From NCBI GenBank assembly GCA_018679695.1, contig JAHHKH010000026.1, positions 1-7,410 on the forward strand: 7,410 bases of DNA, in the 5' to 3' direction. How positions within the stretch are numbered: the stretch's first letter is position 1; every line of letters begins with the position of its first letter. This document shows, in pieces, positions 4,658 through 7,410 of this stretch. The notes beneath the pieces are model-generated. The model had not been told where the DNA came from and ran no database searches. It saw nothing but the letters and a program-made list of their open reading frames with translations. This stretch comes from Maribacter sp. (GTDB taxonomy: Bacteria; Bacteroidota; Bacteroidia; Flavobacteriales; Flavobacteriaceae). The translations under genes and the position numbers were made by a program.

Positions 4658-7410
4658 ATGAATAAATTTATGAACAACCTTAGGATACTGATCGTTGTAC
4701 TTTTAGTTTTAAATTTCTCGTGCAAAAGGGAGGACAGCTCGGAAGGTATGGATACTACAACTACCTTCAAACTATTGAATGAATCAGAAACAGGTATAGA
4801 CTTTGCCAATAATCTAACCTATGACAATGAATTTAATGTCTATAAATACCGTAATTTCTATAACGGAGGTGGTGTAGCCATTGGGGATATCAACAATGAT
4901 GGCCTCCCGGATGTTTATTTCACGGCAAATAATACACCAAACAAATTATATCTTAATCTGGGTGATTTTAAATTTAAGGATATCTCGGAAGAAGCAGGGG
5001 TCATGGGTGACAAGCCTTGGTCAACGGGTGTGACCATGGTGGATATCAATGCTGATGGCTATTTAGATATTTATGTCTGTAATTCGGGGGATTTGGACGG
5101 TGAAAACAAACAGAACGAATTATTTATAAATAACGGCCCTTCATCTGGTTCAGAAACGATAACCTTTACAGAAAAGGCAGCCGATTACAATCTCGATGAT
5201 AAAGGCTTTTCCACACATGCCTCATTCTTTGATTATGATAAAGACGGAGATCTGGATGCATATATCCTGAACAATTCATATCAAGCCATAGGGAGCTTTG
5301 ATTTACGACGCAATGAAAGGCCAAAAAGAGATTTGCTGGGTGGCGATAAGTTGATGGAAAATATTGACGGTAAGTTTGTGGATGTTAGTGAAAAAGCTGG
5401 TATTTATGGTAGTGTCATAGGTTTCGGATTGGGAGTAACTGTGGGTGATGTCAACGATGACGGCTGGGAAGATATCTATGTTTCCAACGATTTCTTTGAA
5501 AGGGATTATTTATATATCAATAATCGGAATGGGACCTTTTCCGAGCAACTTGAAAGTCAAATTGCGGCTATCAGTGGTGCCTCGATGGGCGCAGATATGG
5601 CCGATATAAACAATGATGGTTACAACGATATTTTCGTTACAGAAATGCTTCCATCAAACTACGAACGTCTAAAAACCGTAACCACTTTTGAAGATTGGAA
5701 CAAATACCAACTCAATGTGAATAGCGGGTATCATCATCAATTTACCCGAAACACCTTCCAATTAAACAATACCAATAACTCTTTTAGTGAAATAGGAAGA
5801 TTAAGTGGTGTCGAAGCCTCTGATTGGAGTTGGGGGGCACTGATTTTTGACATGGACAATGATGGTTATAAAGATCTTTTTATAGCAAATGGCATTTATA
5901 GGGATTTAACGAATCAAGATTACCTACAATACATCTCGAACGAAGAGGTAATCAAGTCTATCGTTACAACTGATTCTATTGATTATGCTAAATTGATCGA
6001 AATAATACCTTCGAACAAAGTAGAAAATCATGCTTATAAAAACCAAGGCAACCTTGAATTTAAGCGATTTGATAACTCTGGACTACAAACCGAAAGTTTT
6101 TCAAATGGCGCAGCTTATGGGGACTTGGATAATGATGGTGATTTGGATCTTGTGGTAAACAATGTGAATATGAACGCTTTTGTTTATGAAAATACCACAA
6201 TGGATAACGGGCAGGCCGCCTATATCAAATTCATATTGAACGGTAGTGGACAAAATACCAATGCCATAGGTTCAAAAATTGAGATTACCCCTCAACAACT
6301 TACAATCGAAAATCAACCTACACGAGGCTTTCAATCCAGTATGGATCCAAGGCCCAATTTCGGATTAAAATCCTCAGACCCTGTAAATGTAATAATTACT
6401 TGGCCTTCTGGTAAAGTAACAGTTTTAAATGAACTTACCGTAAATCAGATAGTTACGGTATCTGAAGATGATGCCGTCACTCCACAAATGGAAAAAATCA
6501 ATTCTCCCCAACCTATTTTCAATAGGGCCAAAAGTGATGTTGATTTTAAGCATAAAGAAAATCGCTTTGTTGATTTTGATCGCGATCGTTTATTGAATCA
6601 CATGTGCAGTACCGAAGGACCCAGAATCTCAATGGCAGATGTAAATGGTAATGGGCTTAAGGATTTGTTCATTGGGGGTTCTAAGGGTACCCCTCCCAGC
6701 CTATTACTCGGAAATAAAAAAGGTCTAAAACCCCATAAAACCGAAAATTTCATTAAAAACAGTAATGCCGAAGACATGGGCAGTTTGTTTTTTGATGCGG
6801 ATAATGATGGCGATATGGATTTATATGTCTGCAGCGGAGGTGTTGAATTCTCGCAGTACTCCACTGATTTTTTAGACCGACTTTACCTGAACGATGGTGA
6901 TGGTGTGTTTGAACTTTCCAGTCAGAAATTACCAACCACATCTTCCGTTCATAGCACATCCACGGTAATTTCATCTGATATTGACAATGATGGTGATCTT
7001 GATTTATTTGTAGGCGAAAGAATTATCCCTTTAAAATACGGGAACCCTTGTTCCGGTTTTATACTTCAAAATGATGGTAAAGGTAACTTCACTGATATTA
7101 CTGAAAAAACCGCCGCCGATTTAAATGGTATAGGAATGATAACAGATGCCACTTTTCAAGATTTGGATGCTGACGGTGATGAAGACCTGATTATAGTAGG
7201 CGAGTTTATGGGTATCGAAATATTGGTGAATGATGGTGGGTCATTCTCAAAATTAGAAGGTACTGAACTATCAAACCTTAAGGGATGGTGGAATACGATT
7301 CACCCTACCGACTTGGATAATGATGGTGATTTGGATTTTGTGGTAGGCAATCATGGGCTTAACAGTCGATTTAAGGCGAGTACAAAGAATCCTATAACGC
7401 TGTTCTCAAA
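4658..7410 (+). CDS. Second giant VCBS/FG-GAP repeat lipoprotein with ASPIC/UnbV domain (3' end outside window)
   Basis: The frame starts at ATG 4658 and stays open for 917 codons to the right edge, so the C-terminus is missing. The N-terminus MNKFMNNLRILIVVLLVLNFSC is a lipoprotein signal (cysteine 22; lipobox slightly atypical, NFSC). A second ATG at 4670 is possible. Acidic residues follow the cysteine (CKREDSS), resembling surface-export signals described in Bacteroidota. Asp-rich loops start near residues 77, 129, 192, 264, 316, 398 and 489. An ASPIC/UnbV domain lies at about 522-601 (NAIGSKI, TRGFQSS, NFGL, ITWPSGK). Further loops start near 661, 713, 774, 835 and 885. It is collinear with the protein from 820: over one ungapped 70-residue N-terminal stretch I count 48 identities. 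By that alignment about 190 residues and two loops should lie beyond the window. The start is 3 bases after the preceding gene's stop, with no Shine-Dalgarno. Ligand-binding surface lipoprotein is the best reading; the ligand is unknown. Confidence 0.94.
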   Translation, partial: MNKFMNNLRILIVVLLVLNFSCKREDSSEGMDTTTTFKLLNESETGIDFANNLTYDNEFNVYKYRNFYNGGGVAIGDINNDGLPDVYFTANNTPNKLYLNLGDFKFKDISEEAGVMGDKPWSTGVTMVDINADGYLDIYVCNSGDLDGENKQNELFINNGPSSGSETITFTEKAADYNLDDKGFSTHASFFDYDKDGDLDAYILNNSYQAIGSFDLRRNERPKRDLLGGDKLMENIDGKFVDVSEKAGIYGSVIGFGLGVTVGDVNDDGWEDIYVSNDFFERDYLYINNRNGTFSEQLESQIAAISGASMGADMADINNDGYNDIFVTEMLPSNYERLKTVTTFEDWNKYQLNVNSGYHHQFTRNTFQLNNTNNSFSEIGRLSGVEASDWSWGALIFDMDNDGYKDLFIANGIYRDLTNQDYLQYISNEEVIKSIVTTDSIDYAKLIEIIPSNKVENHAYKNQGNLEFKRFDNSGLQTESFSNGAAYGDLDNDGDLDLVVNNVNMNAFVYENTTMDNGQAAYIKFILNGSGQNTNAIGSKIEITPQQLTIENQPTRGFQSSMDPRPNFGLKSSDPVNVIITWPSGKVTVLNELTVNQIVTVSEDDAVTPQMEKINSPQPIFNRAKSDVDFKHKENRFVDFDRDRLLNHMCSTEGPRISMADVNGNGLKDLFIGGSKGTPPSLLLGNKKGLKPHKTENFIKNSNAEDMGSLFFDADNDGDMDLYVCSGGVEFSQYSTDFLDRLYLNDGDGVFELSSQKLPTTSSVHSTSTVISSDIDNDGDLDLFVGERIIPLKYGNPCSGFILQNDGKGNFTDITEKTAADLNGIGMITDATFQDLDADGDEDLIIVGEFMGIEILVNDGGSFSKLEGTELSNLKGWWNTIHPTDLDNDGDLDFVVGNHGLNSRFKASTKNPITLFS
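6122..6148 (+). repeat. 27-bp perfect direct repeat, copy 1 (calcium-loop coding repeat)
   Basis: This stretch encodes DLDNDGDLD (residues 489-497 of the second giant lipoprotein) and is identical at all 27 bases to 7310-7336. It codes the seventh loop of the N-terminal set. The repeat is in coding frame and reflects the repeated protein motif; it is not a mobile-element end. Confidence 0.85.
7310..7336 (+). repeat. 27-bp perfect direct repeat, copy 2 (calcium-loop coding repeat)
   Basis: This copy is identical to 6122-6148 and in the same reading frame. It encodes DLDNDGDLD at residues 885-893 of the second giant lipoprotein, the fifth visible loop of the C-terminal set. Synonymous positions are identical too, whereas other loops in the gene use varied codons, so recent exchange or chance is possible. 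Confidence 0.85.

Noticed and set aside
6598..6974. Minus-strand open frames rich in His and Arg within the second giant gene
   Set aside because: They are the reverse reading of the repeated Asp/Asn/Gly codons (GAT, AAT, GGT) of the real gene and have no leader, motif or family resemblance.
820..7410. Asp/Asn-rich DNA repeats as a CRISPR array or satellite
   Set aside because: Repeats are spaced irregularly by hundreds of bases, are in coding frame, and vary at synonymous sites as expected for protein motifs.

Overview
The window looks like a Bacteroidota genome, most likely a marine-type member of Flavobacteriaceae or a relative. The evidence is AT-rich coding DNA, a RagB/SusD-family protein, several lipoproteins with Bacteroidota-style signal peptides, start codons without a Shine-Dalgarno sequence, and giant VCBS/FG-GAP plus ASPIC/UnbV lipoproteins that commonly sit beside SusC/SusD pairs. 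The genus cannot be fixed from this sequence.

Layout, all on the + strand: (1) positions 1-749 hold the C-terminal part of a SusD-like outer-membrane nutrient-binding lipoprotein, cut by the left edge. (2) Positions 772-802 hold a strong intrinsic terminator. (3) Positions 820-4086 hold a complete 1088-residue lipoprotein with Asp-rich calcium-type loops on both sides of an ASPIC/UnbV domain. (4) Positions about 4064-4654 hold a small lipoprotein of unrecognised family that overlaps the end of the previous gene. (5) Positions 4658-7410 hold a second giant VCBS/ASPIC-UnbV lipoprotein, paralogous to the first, which runs off the right edge still open. This last gene was read directly from the sequence: it is uninterrupted for 917 codons.

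The last three genes are packed tightly (an overlap, then a 3-base gap), so they are probably one transcript. All three carry lipoprotein signals, so their products should be anchored in the envelope. With the upstream SusD protein they suggest a surface assembly for binding and importing a polymer or other large ligand, but the substrate cannot be read from the window: no glycoside hydrolase, peptidase, sulfatase or regulator is visible.

The most informative observation is the regular layout of the two large proteins: seven Asp-rich loops, an ASPIC/UnbV domain, then a second set (seven in the first protein, five visible in the truncated second). This fits two seven-bladed beta-propellers joined by the ASPIC/UnbV domain. 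A shared Tyr-Val-Cys signature follows the second loop of each set. The only non-coding stretch is the 70-base gap at 750-819; there is no gene-free stretch longer than 300 bases. No RNA genes, mobile elements or CRISPR arrays were seen.
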